Shown piece after piece: positions 10,461 through 20,200 of a DNA stretch of 59,239 nucleotides. The position numbers were made by a program, and so were the translations under genes. The stretch covers positions 1 to 59,239 of the forward strand of contig JAGGRZ010000133.1 of NCBI GenBank assembly GCA_021159335.1, in the 5' to 3' direction. The DNA is from a bacterium (lineage in GTDB: Bacteria; UBP14; UBA6098; B30-G16). The first letter of the stretch is position 1. Every line of letters begins with the position of its first letter. The notes under the pieces were generated by a model. That model saw nothing but the letters and a program-made list of their open reading frames with translations, was not told where the DNA came from and made no database searches.

Positions 10461-10739
10461 GTGAGAATTAAATTTTTAAATGAAATAGCGGTGCTCCTAA
10501 TAAAGCTTTACCGTGTCACCATTTCGCGTCTGTTCCCTTATACATGCAGGTTTGAACCCACATGTTCACATTACGCTGAAACCTCAATAAAAAGATTCGG
10601 GATCTTTTGGGGCAGCATAATAAGCATGTGGAGAATATTGCGATGCAATCCCTTTTCGCGAGGCGGGATTGACCCAGTCCCGCAAAATCTTGACGAGTGG
10701 CGTGAAAAATTTTTCGTCAAAAGAAAAAGCAGGTCTTAG
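10461..10739 (+). CDS. yidD: Membrane protein insertion efficiency factor YidD
   Basis: Small membrane-associated protein that assists YidC-dependent insertion. 92 aa with the family core: Tyr-x-x-x-Ile-Ser region, the three-Cys pattern CRFEPTCSHYA, an amphipathic segment (RFGIFWGSIISMWRILRC) and the terminal GGIDPVP. The start is GTG at 10461; no ribosome-binding site precedes it and the predicted +1 coincides with it, so the message may be leaderless. The gene stands alone on the plus strand between mrdA and the phoU-like gene, without rnpA, rpmH or yidC, with which it is usually clustered. Confidence 0.93.
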   Translation: MRIKFLNEIAVLLIKLYRVTISRLFPYTCRFEPTCSHYAETSIKRFGIFWGSIISMWRILRCNPFSRGGIDPVPQNLDEWREKFFVKRKSRS

Positions 10740-10766
10740 AAACCCCTCCCAAAATCCCCGAAAATA

Positions 10767-11450
10767 CTAATCGTTAACGGAATTAGGGGATTTATATCCT
10801 ATCCTATCAAATGGGTTAACAACCGAACTCGCAACATTTTTTATGTGTGCGCTCGTCCTCTTGAAATACCTTGCCGCCAGCGCGGATAATACGCTACCGC
10901 TTATGCCAAGTTCTTTGTAGGCTTGAGGGTTCTTTATGAGCCATGCGATTATCGATTCGCATTCATCGGAATTGCGCTTGTGTTGCTCCATAACTTTTTT
11001 TGCAAGCTCAATGTCAGCATTAGAGAATGAAGTTATCATGTCATCAAACATAGTGGACACTGCGGTCTTAAGCTCCCTTAATTTCGCTGATATGTCGCCC
11101 TCGCCGAGAGGTTTTCCATAAAGCCCGTAGAGTTCAAAGAAGTTCTTGGCGTAATCACCTATCCTCTCGAGGTCAACAGTTATCGTCGTCAAAACCAATG
11201 CTGCGGTAATATCCTGTCTTGGGGAAACTGAGAGGTGCTCGAGAACTTTTCTTCGTATTTCTATCTCGAACTTATTAATCTGCTTATCCATGTCGTATAC
11301 CTGCTGCCCATCTATGGAAGCTCCCGTAAAAAGAGGCTCTATAGCGTAATGGTAGATCTCCTTGGTGAGCTCCATCATGTTTTGTGTATCCCTTAAAGCT
11401 TGGTGTAGAAGGTCCTCTTTCCGCCAAAGTTCAAGAAATTTCCTGAACAT
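10767..11450 (-). CDS. PhoU-like protein paired with a Na/Pi transporter
   Basis: 227 aa from the ATG at 11450 (MFRKFLELWRKEDLL), chosen because GGAGT lies 8 nt upstream; the longer open frame extends into the preceding gene in a non-coding-like sequence. The sequence is all helical with Asp/Glu-rich metal-binding helices typical of PhoU repeats (EIEIRRKVLEHLSV, TTITVDLERIGDYAKNF). The gene directly follows the NptA-type transporter, the usual arrangement in which the PhoU domain controls phosphate flux. In many bacteria the two are fused; here they are separate proteins. No pst or phoBR genes are visible. Confidence 0.85.
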   Translation of the reverse strand: MFRKFLELWRKEDLLHQALRDTQNMMELTKEIYHYAIEPLFTGASIDGQQVYDMDKQINKFEIEIRRKVLEHLSVSPRQDITAALVLTTITVDLERIGDYAKNFFELYGLYGKPLGEGDISAKLRELKTAVSTMFDDMITSFSNADIELAKKVMEQHKRNSDECESIIAWLIKNPQAYKELGISGSVLSALAARYFKRTSAHIKNVASSVVNPFDRIGYKSPNSVND

Positions 11451-11464
11451 AGATTTACTCCTTT

Positions 11465-12580
11465 TTAAGTAATATAAATAAGAAAAATTGGTATCGCAAA
11501 AAATATTATCACCACATAAACTATGGCAACCCACCTCCGCCTGTACACTACCTCGCCAAGCCATTTGGCAGCGCTTATAGGAACTTTTCTTAGCGGATAC
11601 CAAAGAAGCGTTCCCGATATATTGAAAAGCAAGTGAACAAATGCTATAGTTATCGCTGCTGGACGCTGAGTAACCAAAGATGCCAGAATAGCAGTGAATG
11701 TTGTCCCGATGTTGGCTCCGAGCGTATATGGGAAAATTTGCTCAACGCTGAGAATACCTGCGCCCAAAAGAGGAATAGCTAATGATGTTACTACAGAGCT
11801 TGACTGGATTATGGCAGTTATAACCAAACCAAGTAAGAGGCTTCTTATAGGAGTAACGAAAAGATAATTGTGCAACATGACCTCGACCTTGCCTATTATG
11901 AGGCTTTTCATCAGATTAACAAGGCGGGCGAGCGAAAGGAATAGTATAATAAGCGCTACCACAAGAAGCACAATTCCCAGAACAACCCCGCTACCTATTA
12001 GTCCGTGGAAAAATTCGAAAATAATGTGAACCAAAGGTTTTACTACTATTTTAAGCGGGCTCGTTGCTTTGAAACCACCAACTCCTGAAAATATTTTTTG
12101 AAGGAAGGTCGCGGAATGCTCAAGATAATGCGTCCAAACTTCAAGAGGCAGGAAAACAGCAACTGACAGTAAATTAAAAATATCATGAACTACAGCGCCA
12201 GAAAATGCTCTTCTGAACTCTACAGGTCTTGTAAAATGCCCCAAGGAAACTATAGTATTTGTTACAGTAGTCCCAATGTTTGCTCCCATAACTATTGGGA
12301 TCGCGTGTCTCACGGTCAATGTTCCCGCAGCAACCATACCCACTACTATCGAAGTGGTAGCGGACGAGCTTTGAATTATACTCGTTGCAAGAATCCCTAT
12401 TAAAAGACCTGCTACAGGATTAGCAGTCGTCTGAAGCAATGTTTCGGCAAAGCCTCGCCCAAGAGATTTGAAGGAATGTCCCAGAAGCTCAATGCTAAGG
12501 AGAAACAAATAAAGAAATATCAGAAGAAGCAATATTCTTAGCCAAACAGGACGCTTATCCGAATCCGAGGAACTGTCCAT
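11465..12580 (-). CDS. Na+/phosphate cotransporter family protein (NptA/PNaS type)
   Basis: About 371 aa, polytopic. It contains the duplicated QSSS signature of the Na/Pi-II family: IIQSSSATTSIVVGMVAAG near residue 70 and IIQSSSVVTSLAIPLLGAG in the second half, each followed by GANIGTT. The inverted duplicate architecture and eight or more hydrophobic segments fit sodium-coupled phosphate transport across the inner membrane. The ATG at 12580 is preceded by GCAGAGG; a TTG at 12598 is an alternative. It is followed after 14 nt by a PhoU-like gene, which supports a phosphate-related role. Substrate direction (uptake or efflux) cannot be read from sequence. Confidence 0.9.
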   Translation of the reverse strand: MDSSSDSDKRPVWLRILLLLIFLYLFLLSIELLGHSFKSLGRGFAETLLQTTANPVAGLLIGILATSIIQSSSATTSIVVGMVAAGTLTVRHAIPIVMGANIGTTVTNTIVSLGHFTRPVEFRRAFSGAVVHDIFNLLSVAVFLPLEVWTHYLEHSATFLQKIFSGVGGFKATSPLKIVVKPLVHIIFEFFHGLIGSGVVLGIVLLVVALIILFLSLARLVNLMKSLIIGKVEVMLHNYLFVTPIRSLLLGLVITAIIQSSSVVTSLAIPLLGAGILSVEQIFPYTLGANIGTTFTAILASLVTQRPAAITIAFVHLLFNISGTLLWYPLRKVPISAAKWLGEVVYRRRWVAIVYVVIIFFAIPIFLIYIT

Positions 12581-12603
12581 TTCAGCCTCTGCTCCCAAAG
12601 TTG

Positions 12604-13161
12604 CTACTTACCCGTCTTAAGATACATTGAAACATACAATCCGAAAGAACTAACATCGGAAATGTTAACTTTAAATCTTGCCTCAAGATTCATTTTAGGA
12701 TTAAGGAAATAAGTAGTACCCGCATCGATGTGAAGTTCTGGTTTGGTGCTCTTTTCAGGTACCTTGTCTATATTCTCGGGATAGGTCTTTTTATACATAT
12801 TTATTCCAAAGCCACCACCAAGGAACGGCGTGAATTTCCCCATCTCAACGGCATATTTCAATGTGAAAAAGATAGCAAAATCTCTTTTCCTCTCCTTCTC
12901 CCATGCTTTTGCGCCCCGTTGAGCAAACCAGTACTCAAGACCGCCATCAACTATTATGTTTTGTCCAAGTTTCGCCCAATCGAACCACAATCCAAAACCC
13001 GGTGCAAGACCGTATTCACTCGTCAAATACAACAACCCCGCCTTGACACCAACCCCCGTTATCCCTACTTCAGCCTTTATCTCGTCTTCAAACTCTCCCT
13101 GAGCCCATATGAAACTAAAAAACAGCAATAATATCGAGATTAATATGTAAATCTTTTTCAC
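12604..13161 (-). CDS. Small outer-membrane beta-barrel protein
   Basis: 185 aa. Signal peptide MKKIYILISILLLFFSFIWAQ, then amphipathic strands with aromatic girdles (GVKAGLLYLTSEYGLAPGFG, FFTLKYAVEMGKFTPFLGGG, FKVNISDVSSFGLYVSMYL). It resembles the barrels at 3198 and 24597 in size and in the 'GGG(F/I)G' turn, suggesting a paralogous set. The start is GTG at 13161, overlapping the stop of the ApbE gene as GTGA, with GGAGGG upstream. Function unknown; possibly a structural or small porin-like protein. Confidence 0.75.
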   Translation of the reverse strand: MKKIYILISILLLFFSFIWAQGEFEDEIKAEVGITGVGVKAGLLYLTSEYGLAPGFGLWFDWAKLGQNIIVDGGLEYWFAQRGAKAWEKERKRDFAIFFTLKYAVEMGKFTPFLGGGFGINMYKKTYPENIDKVPEKSTKPELHIDAGTTYFLNPKMNLEARFKVNISDVSSFGLYVSMYLKTGK

Positions 13162-14177
13162 AGTTCACCCTCCCTGCTTGCGAACCTGACTATCCTCGTT
13201 CCATATAACGATGAAACGACCTTTTTCCCCACCTCCTCAAAAAGGATTACTTCGCAGCCTACTCTTTTTGCAACATCATCGCAATCGCTTCCTATTACCA
13301 CCGCCGCCGTTGAAAGAGCATCGGCATCAATCCCATCAACACATATAGCGGTAGCCGCTATAGCTCCAGAAGCTGGATATCCTGTCATCGGGTCAAATAT
13401 ATGGTGATACCTTTTCCCGTCAACAATAAAAAATTGCTCGTAATCGCCCGCTGATGCGCAACTCATTCCCGATGGCAACTCGAATACTTTTATTATGCCT
13501 TTACCTCTGGGATTGCTTATACCTATTTTGTATGTGCCACCATCCCGACGCCAAACTCTCAAATTTCTCCCAGCATCAATAATGAATCCCCTTATGTCCT
13601 TGCGCTCACGAACTATGGGCAAAAGTTCATGGTATATTCTGTCAACCACCCAACCCTTGGCATATGCCGAAAGGTCTATGACTGGACGACCATGAAGCAC
13701 CATCACTGTTTCCGATATGCACTTAACATAGCATGTTTCTATGTACGAAAGCGCGGAATCGATTTTGTATTTATCTGGTATGTATTTGCCTTTTTTCCCG
13801 ATACCCCACAACTTTACAAGTGGACCTATTAGCGGCGTGAGTTTCGAGTGAGTAAGCTTTTTCCATCGCAAAGCTTCGCAAATAAGCTTGGCAAGATTAC
13901 TATCGACCACAACAGTTTCCTCTATTTCGCGATTAAGTTTGTATAAAGCCGAATTCCTGTCGTAAAAGTCGGTGAGAGAATCCCAGTATGCATATGTCCT
14001 TTTTACTGTGTCGAAAAGCTTATCAGGGGGTCTTTGAGTAGCATAAAACTTTATTCCCACCACAGTTCCAAAATAAACCCACTCCCTCGAATAAACTTTC
14101 TCCCCCTTCGAACAACCTTGGGAAAGAAATGCTAACATTAATAATACAATAGCAATCGTTCGATAAAAATACCTCAT
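13158..14177 (-). CDS. apbE: FAD:protein FMN transferase (ApbE family), lipoprotein
   Basis: Transfers FMN from FAD to Thr/Ser of exported flavoproteins such as NqrB/C or RnfD/G. The protein from ATG 14177 (MRYFYRT...) has a signal peptide with lipobox LSQGC, so it is anchored in the envelope. Conserved motifs are FGTVVGIKFYA near the mature N terminus, IDLSAYAKGWVVDRI, DAGRNLRVW, the HHIFDPMTGYPASG substrate/Mg region and GIDADALSTAAVVIG. About 339 aa, normal length. The start overlaps the upstream SPOR gene as ATGA. No nqr or rnf genes are in the window, so its flavin acceptor is unknown. Confidence 0.92.
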   Translation of the reverse strand: MRYFYRTIAIVLLMLAFLSQGCSKGEKVYSREWVYFGTVVGIKFYATQRPPDKLFDTVKRTYAYWDSLTDFYDRNSALYKLNREIEETVVVDSNLAKLICEALRWKKLTHSKLTPLIGPLVKLWGIGKKGKYIPDKYKIDSALSYIETCYVKCISETVMVLHGRPVIDLSAYAKGWVVDRIYHELLPIVRERKDIRGFIIDAGRNLRVWRRDGGTYKIGISNPRGKGIIKVFELPSGMSCASAGDYEQFFIVDGKRYHHIFDPMTGYPASGAIAATAICVDGIDADALSTAAVVIGSDCDDVAKRVGCEVILFEEVGKKVVSSLYGTRIVRFASREGEL

Positions 14178-14941
14178 TGTTTTTCCCTGATTACTATTAT
14201 ACACTCAAAACTTGCGCAAATATTGCTTTTAGCGTTGACAGCTTCCTTTCTCGTATTGAAACTCCCGTGTCTTACAGCATACAACTTCCTTCCATCTCTT
14301 TTTATCTTTTCAATATAAGCTTTTATCCCCTGATTTCCAAGTTTTCTTAAAAACATTTCTGCACGCAGGCTGTCAGCGAACACTCCAAATTGAATAGCAA
14401 ATTTTTTGGTCGAATCAATGGTTTCTGAAAGTTCCGGGACAATCTTTCGCTCGTTCACTTTTAGAGCCATTGTTTGCTTTTTAACAGCAAAATTAGCCAG
14501 ATAAGGATATCTCATTAGCGCTTCGTCAAGTTTGAGCGTAGATTTAGCACCCAGAACTGCAGCTAAAGCAGTTAGTTTATCTTCGCTCTCAGAAGCAATA
14601 TCTTCAGATAATCTTTCGTGCAAAACGCTTGAAATAAGAAGCAAAAGTATTTTTGCATCATCGCTTACATTGGGGCACCTGGCTAAAGTCTTTTCCGCGA
14701 GAATATACTGTCCCCTTGCAAAGTAAAGTTTTGCAAGATTCAGGCAGGCGAATTTATCATCCTGCAATTTAAGTAAATCCTCGATTTTCTCCGCTGGCTC
14801 GACCCTGGACATTATTAGCGCCATTTCTTCACTGTACCCTTGCTGGCGCCAGAATCCCGAATAGGGCATTTGAGAACCTACCCTGACAGGTGCAGCAAAA
14901 ACAAAAAGTATCAGGGCAAAAATGATTCCCACGCGCCGCAT
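14174..14941 (-). CDS. Exported SPOR-domain protein
   Basis: About 255 aa from ATG 14941 (MRRVGIIFALILFVFAAPVRVGSQ), which gives a clean signal peptide; in-frame starts further upstream lie deeper inside lapB. The central part is helical and TPR-like (FACLNLAKLYFARGQYILAEKTLA). The last ~75 residues (IQFGVFADSLRAEMFLRKL...KLYAVRHGSFNTRKEAVNA) form a SPOR fold, which binds denuded septal glycan. The gene overlaps the end of lapB by about 31 nt and the apbE start by 4 nt. A division- or peptidoglycan-linked role is inferred from the SPOR domain; the exact function is unknown. Confidence 0.75.
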   Translation of the reverse strand: MRRVGIIFALILFVFAAPVRVGSQMPYSGFWRQQGYSEEMALIMSRVEPAEKIEDLLKLQDDKFACLNLAKLYFARGQYILAEKTLARCPNVSDDAKILLLLISSVLHERLSEDIASESEDKLTALAAVLGAKSTLKLDEALMRYPYLANFAVKKQTMALKVNERKIVPELSETIDSTKKFAIQFGVFADSLRAEMFLRKLGNQGIKAYIEKIKRDGRKLYAVRHGSFNTRKEAVNAKSNICASFECIIVIREKQ

Positions 14942-16026
14942 TTCGGGCAGCGCCATAGAAGCTTTTGCGTTTTGAAACCACAGTTCTGACATTGGTATGT
15001 CGGGTTTAATCTTGATTTTATTATAGGTAAAAGTTCGTTTGCTATTTCGGCACAGCCTTTGTTTATGGCGCTGAAATATGCTTTGAATATGGCTATGTTC
15101 TCACTTTGTTTCGGAGCAGAACTTACAACTTTGAAAGCCTCGTCAACATCACCACGTTTCTCATCAATAAGTGCAAGTTTAATCCTTATTGGCTCAAGCT
15201 CAGGATTTTTATCGATGAGCTTTTGATAATGCTCACGAACTTTGTCGAACTCGCCCATCTCGTAAAAAGCGGTCTCAACACGCTCAGCCACAGGCAATGC
15301 CTTGCTAGGATTGTTTTTAATAAACTCAGTCCAGTAATCTATCGCGCTCTTATAATCGCCATCCTGAAAATGAAGCTCACCCATAATAAGAAGCGCAGGC
15401 GGACATTTATCCCAAAAACTAAGCGCCAATTTGGTATACTCCTTCGCTTTTTCAATATCCCCATTCTCTAAATATGAGCCCGCCAGTTCAGCATAATAAA
15501 AGGAAATCATTCGTTCTTTATCCTTTGCGCCCGCTTTGCGAAGTATTTCTGCTGCTTTCTCCCATTCACCAAGTTTCTCATAAATGTCAATGAGCATGTC
15601 ATAGGACCACTTCTCAGGTTTTATCTCCAGCGCATTAAGCAGGTATTCAGCGGCTTTTCTGAGATCGCCTTTTTTCTGAGAATCGAGTGCGAGCGACTTA
15701 TAAACTCGGACCTTTGTGTTTCGGCCAAGATCAGTTCTCCCAAGTAATGAAAGGTGAATTTGCATGGCTTTAGCAACCTGACCTGTATAACGCAATATGT
15801 CGCCAAGTAAAATGTAAGCCATAACATTCTGGGTGTTAACCATAGCTGCTTGCTTAAGATTCTTTATCGCTTCGTCGAAATCGCCCTCGATGGATGCGAG
15901 AAGTCCTTTGGTAAAAGCGTCCTCCCCTGCCCTGCGACGAATTTTAAGCCTATAGTAGGTGAATAGCGCTATGACCACTATTATCGCAAAAATGATGATA
16001 GCCATCCAAAAACTGCCGCTAATCAT
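14911..16026 (-). CDS. lapB: LapB-like TPR protein (lipid A biosynthesis control)
   Basis: 371 aa with the three parts of E. coli LapB/YciM in order: an N-terminal membrane anchor (FWMAIIIFAIIVVIALFTYY), about nine TPR units, and a C-terminal rubredoxin-like knuckle with two CxxC pairs (CQNCG and CPKCG), ending WESF. LapB in E. coli works with FtsH to degrade LpxC and so sets LPS output. Start ATG 16026 overlaps the lapA stop (ATGA) and is preceded by GAGGAGGAGGA. The lapA-lapB order is the same as in E. coli, which strengthens the assignment. lpxC and ftsH are not in the window, but LpxL- and LpxK-type genes are. Confidence 0.85.
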   Translation of the reverse strand: MISGSFWMAIIIFAIIVVIALFTYYRLKIRRRAGEDAFTKGLLASIEGDFDEAIKNLKQAAMVNTQNVMAYILLGDILRYTGQVAKAMQIHLSLLGRTDLGRNTKVRVYKSLALDSQKKGDLRKAAEYLLNALEIKPEKWSYDMLIDIYEKLGEWEKAAEILRKAGAKDKERMISFYYAELAGSYLENGDIEKAKEYTKLALSFWDKCPPALLIMGELHFQDGDYKSAIDYWTEFIKNNPSKALPVAERVETAFYEMGEFDKVREHYQKLIDKNPELEPIRIKLALIDEKRGDVDEAFKVVSSAPKQSENIAIFKAYFSAINKGCAEIANELLPIIKSRLNPTYQCQNCGFKTQKLLWRCPKCGAWESFLP

Positions 16027-16340
16027 TCCTCCTCCTCTGTGGTCTGGATGTCTTTAAGGGGCATAGTTCGCAATGAGTCTATCTCCTCTCGAAGCCTTTT
16101 GATGGTGTTTTTGAGTCGGGACATTTTTACTCTTAGTCTTATCTCCTGAACAATGAATATAACCAGCGCCCACAATACTCCGCAAAAGAACGCTATGAAT
16201 ACGACAACATAAAGCGGAACATCCCGCTGCGCCCCCCACCAATATGACACCGACTGAACAGAAACATCTGTATTAAGGGTATAAAACACAACCCCATATA
16301 CGATCACAAGAAGAAGCATTACTAAAACAAACAGTCGCAT
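16023..16340 (-). CDS. lapA: LapA-domain membrane protein
   Basis: 105 aa from ATG 16340, which has GGAGG 5 nt upstream; a GTG at 16352 overlaps that site and is unlikely. Two transmembrane helices (LFVLVMLLLVIVYGVVFY and VPLYVVVFIAFFCGVLWAL) are followed by a charged coiled coil (KNTIKRLREEIDSL), the layout of DUF1049/LapA. In E. coli LapA acts with LapB as the scaffold for LPS assembly and LpxC turnover. Here it is directly upstream of lapB with a 4-nt overlap, and downstream of def. Confidence 0.82.
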   Translation of the reverse strand: MRLFVLVMLLLVIVYGVVFYTLNTDVSVQSVSYWWGAQRDVPLYVVVFIAFFCGVLWALVIFIVQEIRLRVKMSRLKNTIKRLREEIDSLRTMPLKDIQTTEEEE

Positions 16341-16355
16341 TATTTCCTCCACGAT

Positions 16356-16907
16356 TTATGCGATTTCCATCTCACCTTTTTTATAATAAGTCTTTGCTAT
16401 ATGTTTTAATTCGGCTTTTACTCGCTGCCGCGTAATATCGTCAACTCTATCAATGTAAAGAATCCCATTTATGTGGTCGGTTTCGTGCATGAAAATTCGC
16501 GCGTTAATCATCCTTAGTTCTCTTCTCTCAAATTTTTCAATATCGTCAAACCATCCCTCGGCAACGATTTCGATGGGTCTTTCAATAGGTATGTATAGTC
16601 CAGGAAAAGACAAACACCCTTCCTCGTAAACATAGGTTTCCTCGCTCACTTCCACCACCTTTGGATTTACCACGCCGACGAGTTTATACCTTCCATCAGC
16701 CTGCTTTTCGCCAGCCACTATTATCGGCAACACGAGACCAACCTGCTGTGCAGCAAGACCAACGCCGTCGTACTCACGGCAGGCCTCTTTAAGCTTTGCG
16801 AGCATCCGCAGAATTGATTGGTCCGGTTTGCCATTTCGAAGCAATAAGGGTTTTGCCTTCTTACGAAGTATAGGGTCTGGATAATATTTCAATTTAAGCT
16901 CTTCCAT
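16356..16907 (-). CDS. def: Peptide deformylase
   Basis: Removes the formyl group from nascent N-termini. 183 aa with all three deformylase motifs: GVGLAAQQVG, EEGCLSFPG (metal-binding Cys) and HETDHINGILY (HExxH-type, metal-binding His pair and catalytic Glu). It starts 1 nt after the yajC stop and lies upstream of lapA on the same strand. Its usual partner fmt is absent from the window. Confidence 0.97.
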   Translation of the reverse strand: MEELKLKYYPDPILRKKAKPLLLRNGKPDQSILRMLAKLKEACREYDGVGLAAQQVGLVLPIIVAGEKQADGRYKLVGVVNPKVVEVSEETYVYEEGCLSFPGLYIPIERPIEIVAEGWFDDIEKFERRELRMINARIFMHETDHINGILYIDRVDDITRQRVKAELKHIAKTYYKKGEMEIA

Positions 16908-16908
16908 T

Positions 16909-17214
16909 TCAACTTAGCTTCTGCACTATGTACGACTTCACGACCTCAAGCTTTGTACCCTCGCCCACCTTTATGGTCACCTTATCCTCGCTAACACCGA
17001 CTATAGTACCTATAATTCCTCCTGATGTCACGACTTTGTCACCCTTTTTCAGTGATTGAATCATCGCTTGAAGTTCCTTCTGCCGCTTTATTTGGGGTCG
17101 CATGAATATAAAATAGAAAACCAAAAAAAGCAGAATGAGCGGCAAAAGCATCGCAATAGGATTTCCTTCCTGTTGCTGCTGCGCTTGAAGTATTGCGCTA
17201 CCTAAGTTAATCAT
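16909..17214 (-). CDS. yajC: Preprotein translocase subunit YajC
   Basis: Accessory subunit of the SecDF-YajC complex. 101 aa; a single membrane helix (IAMLLPLILLFLVFYFIFMRP) is followed by RPQ-x-KR and the cytoplasmic domain with GDKVVTSGGIIGTIVGV and a C-terminal VVKSYIVQKL. The size and motif set are typical. secD, secF and tgt, its usual neighbours, are not present; the gene sits between the large metalloprotease gene and def. Confidence 0.95.
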   Translation of the reverse strand: MINLGSAILQAQQQQEGNPIAMLLPLILLFLVFYFIFMRPQIKRQKELQAMIQSLKKGDKVVTSGGIIGTIVGVSEDKVTIKVGEGTKLEVVKSYIVQKLS

Positions 17215-17230
17215 ACTCTCTCCTTTTTAT

Positions 17231-20200
17231 TTACCTTCCAAACCACAAAATACAACTATCCCGAACAAGAATCCAGTAACCTTTTCCAACGAAAAGCGTA
17301 TCTGGTCTCGAATATATCCCCGTTATGGGGTCATAGCTCCAAATTTCAAGCGACCTTACCGCAGCCGGAATGAACTCCATACTGTCAATCTCCCAGAATA
17401 AACTATCACGCCACTGCACACCGAAAAGATTCCAACCACGATAAAGCCTCGTTTTCAGCGAATCAATATAATAGCCACACACATCAATATCAAGTGAATC
17501 GGAGAAAAGAACGAAATAGCCATTTCCTGGGCGGAGCGTTTCTGCTGCAAAAAATGTTGCAGCCCGCCCGTCATAGCCGTAGGCTCCAAGGTTTACGGGG
17601 AAAAGAGAATCAACAAGAGAATCGAACGGAGCAAAAGGAACCGAAATAAGATTATAACCTGGCAGAATGTGATAGGTCATGCAAAGTGTTTCAACTGTCT
17701 CCACCACATCGATGGCGAAGTAATCGTATAAAATTCTCCGCAAAAATGTTACCGTCGAGGAATCGCGCTCGGAAAGCGAAAGTGGCGAAACAGTAACAAA
17801 CGCTGACTTGAATGCTCCTCCTCGATAAGTTATTCCAACATTAAAGCGCACAGTATCGAGGTCAAGCACGAGCAGAGTATCGCCGAGAGTTCCAACTATG
17901 TCATCCGGGTACAATGCCCAACGCCTTCCAAATGGATTTCTTACGCCGTATCGAAGACCTGAAGCAACTCCATAACCTACGAATCTTCCGCCTGTATCGC
18001 TTACGGTAGCCACATCCTGCATAACACGACTTACACCCAAATAGTCATGCGGGAAACTCCCACTATGGAAAGCCACACTATCACGATATCTATCCCACAG
18101 GTAATCCTGTGCGAAAAGCAAAAATTTACCGCCTGCATCAAGATAGCGTGCAATGTTTGCCTCCTCGCTATCGGAAAGCGTCCAATTCCTTGCATAAGAT
18201 ATTCCACAGTTCCAGATAACCGCCCTGTAGTGAGAAAGCGTATCCATCGGGACGAACTCGCTGCTGTCGAGGTCAACGCCATTTAAGGGCACTCCAAGCT
18301 CGAACAACAAATTTGCTATTTCAGCCCCCTCATCTGGGCAAACTGCACTGTGCGAACTCATATCATCATCAACAAGAAGCACCCAGGCTGAATCATTACG
18401 CGACAGCGCCATAGCCTTTACGGTATCCGTAGTCGTTGAAAAGCCATGCTCGTAGGACGCATAAACGAAATATTTGTAAATCGCACTGTCGGAAACTGTC
18501 GTATCAACGAAAGCTGTCGAATCAAGCCTTGCAATCTCGATGAAGGAGTCAGAAGAGTCAGCTCTCATAACGATGTAACCCTCAAAGCGAGTCGGGTTAC
18601 CTGGGAAACCAGTAATGTGAGTAAAATATGCTACATCCATGTACATCAAATGCTCACCCGAGGGGTTCCATGTGCCCAGAACTGCGTTATATTCCCAGCA
18701 TCTTGGTGGGTCTCCATCTGGAATCGTGTCGCTCGAAAGCACTGAAGAATGATGCCCAAGTACTCTTACACCAAGATGAACCGCCTGCCCCGGCAACAAC
18801 ACCACCCCAAGCGTCGAAACATCAACCACAGTCCATTGTATCGTAGTAGTATATGGAACTGGCGTAACCACCACAGAATCCATCAACTCCCAGTCAAGAC
18901 TGGGATAACCATTACCGTCATCAAGCCAAAGGTGAATCGAAACATCCTCGTAAACACTATCCCTATCATAGAATGAAACGCCGATTTTCCTTAGAGAACA
19001 TGGGAACATTATTTCGTAACGGGTTGTGTAAAGGTCGCCCGGATTTTGAATAGTATCGTAAAACCAGAGAGTAGTTAAAGGATTATAAAACATTAATCTT
19101 CCAGAAGTTCCGTCCTGTCCTCGGGGTGGTGCCCAAGTAAGCGAAATCCGCGATGGCTGAAAATTTTTCGCCAGAAGGTTTTGCGGTGGATTTAATGGCG
19201 TAAATAAAGGAACGAGCGAAAAATCCTGAACCGCATTGTTATCAACCAGAACCACCTCTGCACGCTGTCGTTCATATCCCGGATGAAACGCCTCAATGGT
19301 GTACACACCAGGCGAAATACCCGTGAATTCGTAGTTTCCCAGACTGTCTGTCGTATCCACATCATCAGTTTCAAGGATTCTTATCATGGTTCCCGAAAGG
19401 TCCGTTGGCAACGGTGCGCCACCTGTGCCTGCCCCAAGATATGCCGTGCCGGTTATCGTGTATGTTTCGGTCCCGCCAAGATAACGCACCACAGCTCGAA
19501 TAAAATAGCGCGCATCGGCTATGTACCAATTTCCCCACCTGCTTATATATGTCCAAGAATTGCCATCATTCAGGCTATCTGCGCCAAGATAAACTGCCGT
19601 GTCCATTATCACGAAGCTTACAGCGAAATCGCTTGAGCAGTAAACTTCAAAGCTCGATATGTCCACTCTTGTCCATCCGTCAGCATCTGGCGCCGTCGGA
19701 TACGAAAGCGGTGGCATCAAATCTCTGCCAAAATGACCATGTGAAAATGAATAAAGCTCAATCCCAAAGTAACCTGGACCCGAACCCATGTTCTGAGCTC
19801 TGTACTCAAGTGTCAATATCTGGCACGATGCTCTTGGCGAGAATACAACAGCGAACCTATCGTTATAATTAGCCCCATAATACATTGCAGGGTCACCATC
19901 ATCATGGGAAAGTGTTTCCACCTCGACCGGCGGGACAGACTCAGCAACTGCAACAACCTCGTTTGAGTAGGCGCTTTCGTGAATCGAATCGTAGATAGCG
20001 GTCACCACATAATAATACATAGAATCAGCTAACACTGTCGTATCGGTGAACTCATTGGTAGTAACACTATCAAGCAGAGTATATGGCCCACCAGGTGTTT
20101 TCGAACGATATACCCTGTATAAACTGAATGCTTCCGATTCCACAGGATAAAGAACATAAAACCTTGCGCCCGCCTTAACCAAAGCCCTTATCATGAAGTT

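Noticed and set aside
11451-11603. N-terminal extension of the PhoU-like protein
   Set aside because: It overlaps the transporter gene in another frame and is followed by the ATG at 11450 with a good ribosome-binding site.
14206-14216. Another TTGCGCAA copy
   Set aside because: It lies within the SPOR-protein coding sequence; a TATAAT is near but the spacing to it is too short for a normal -35.
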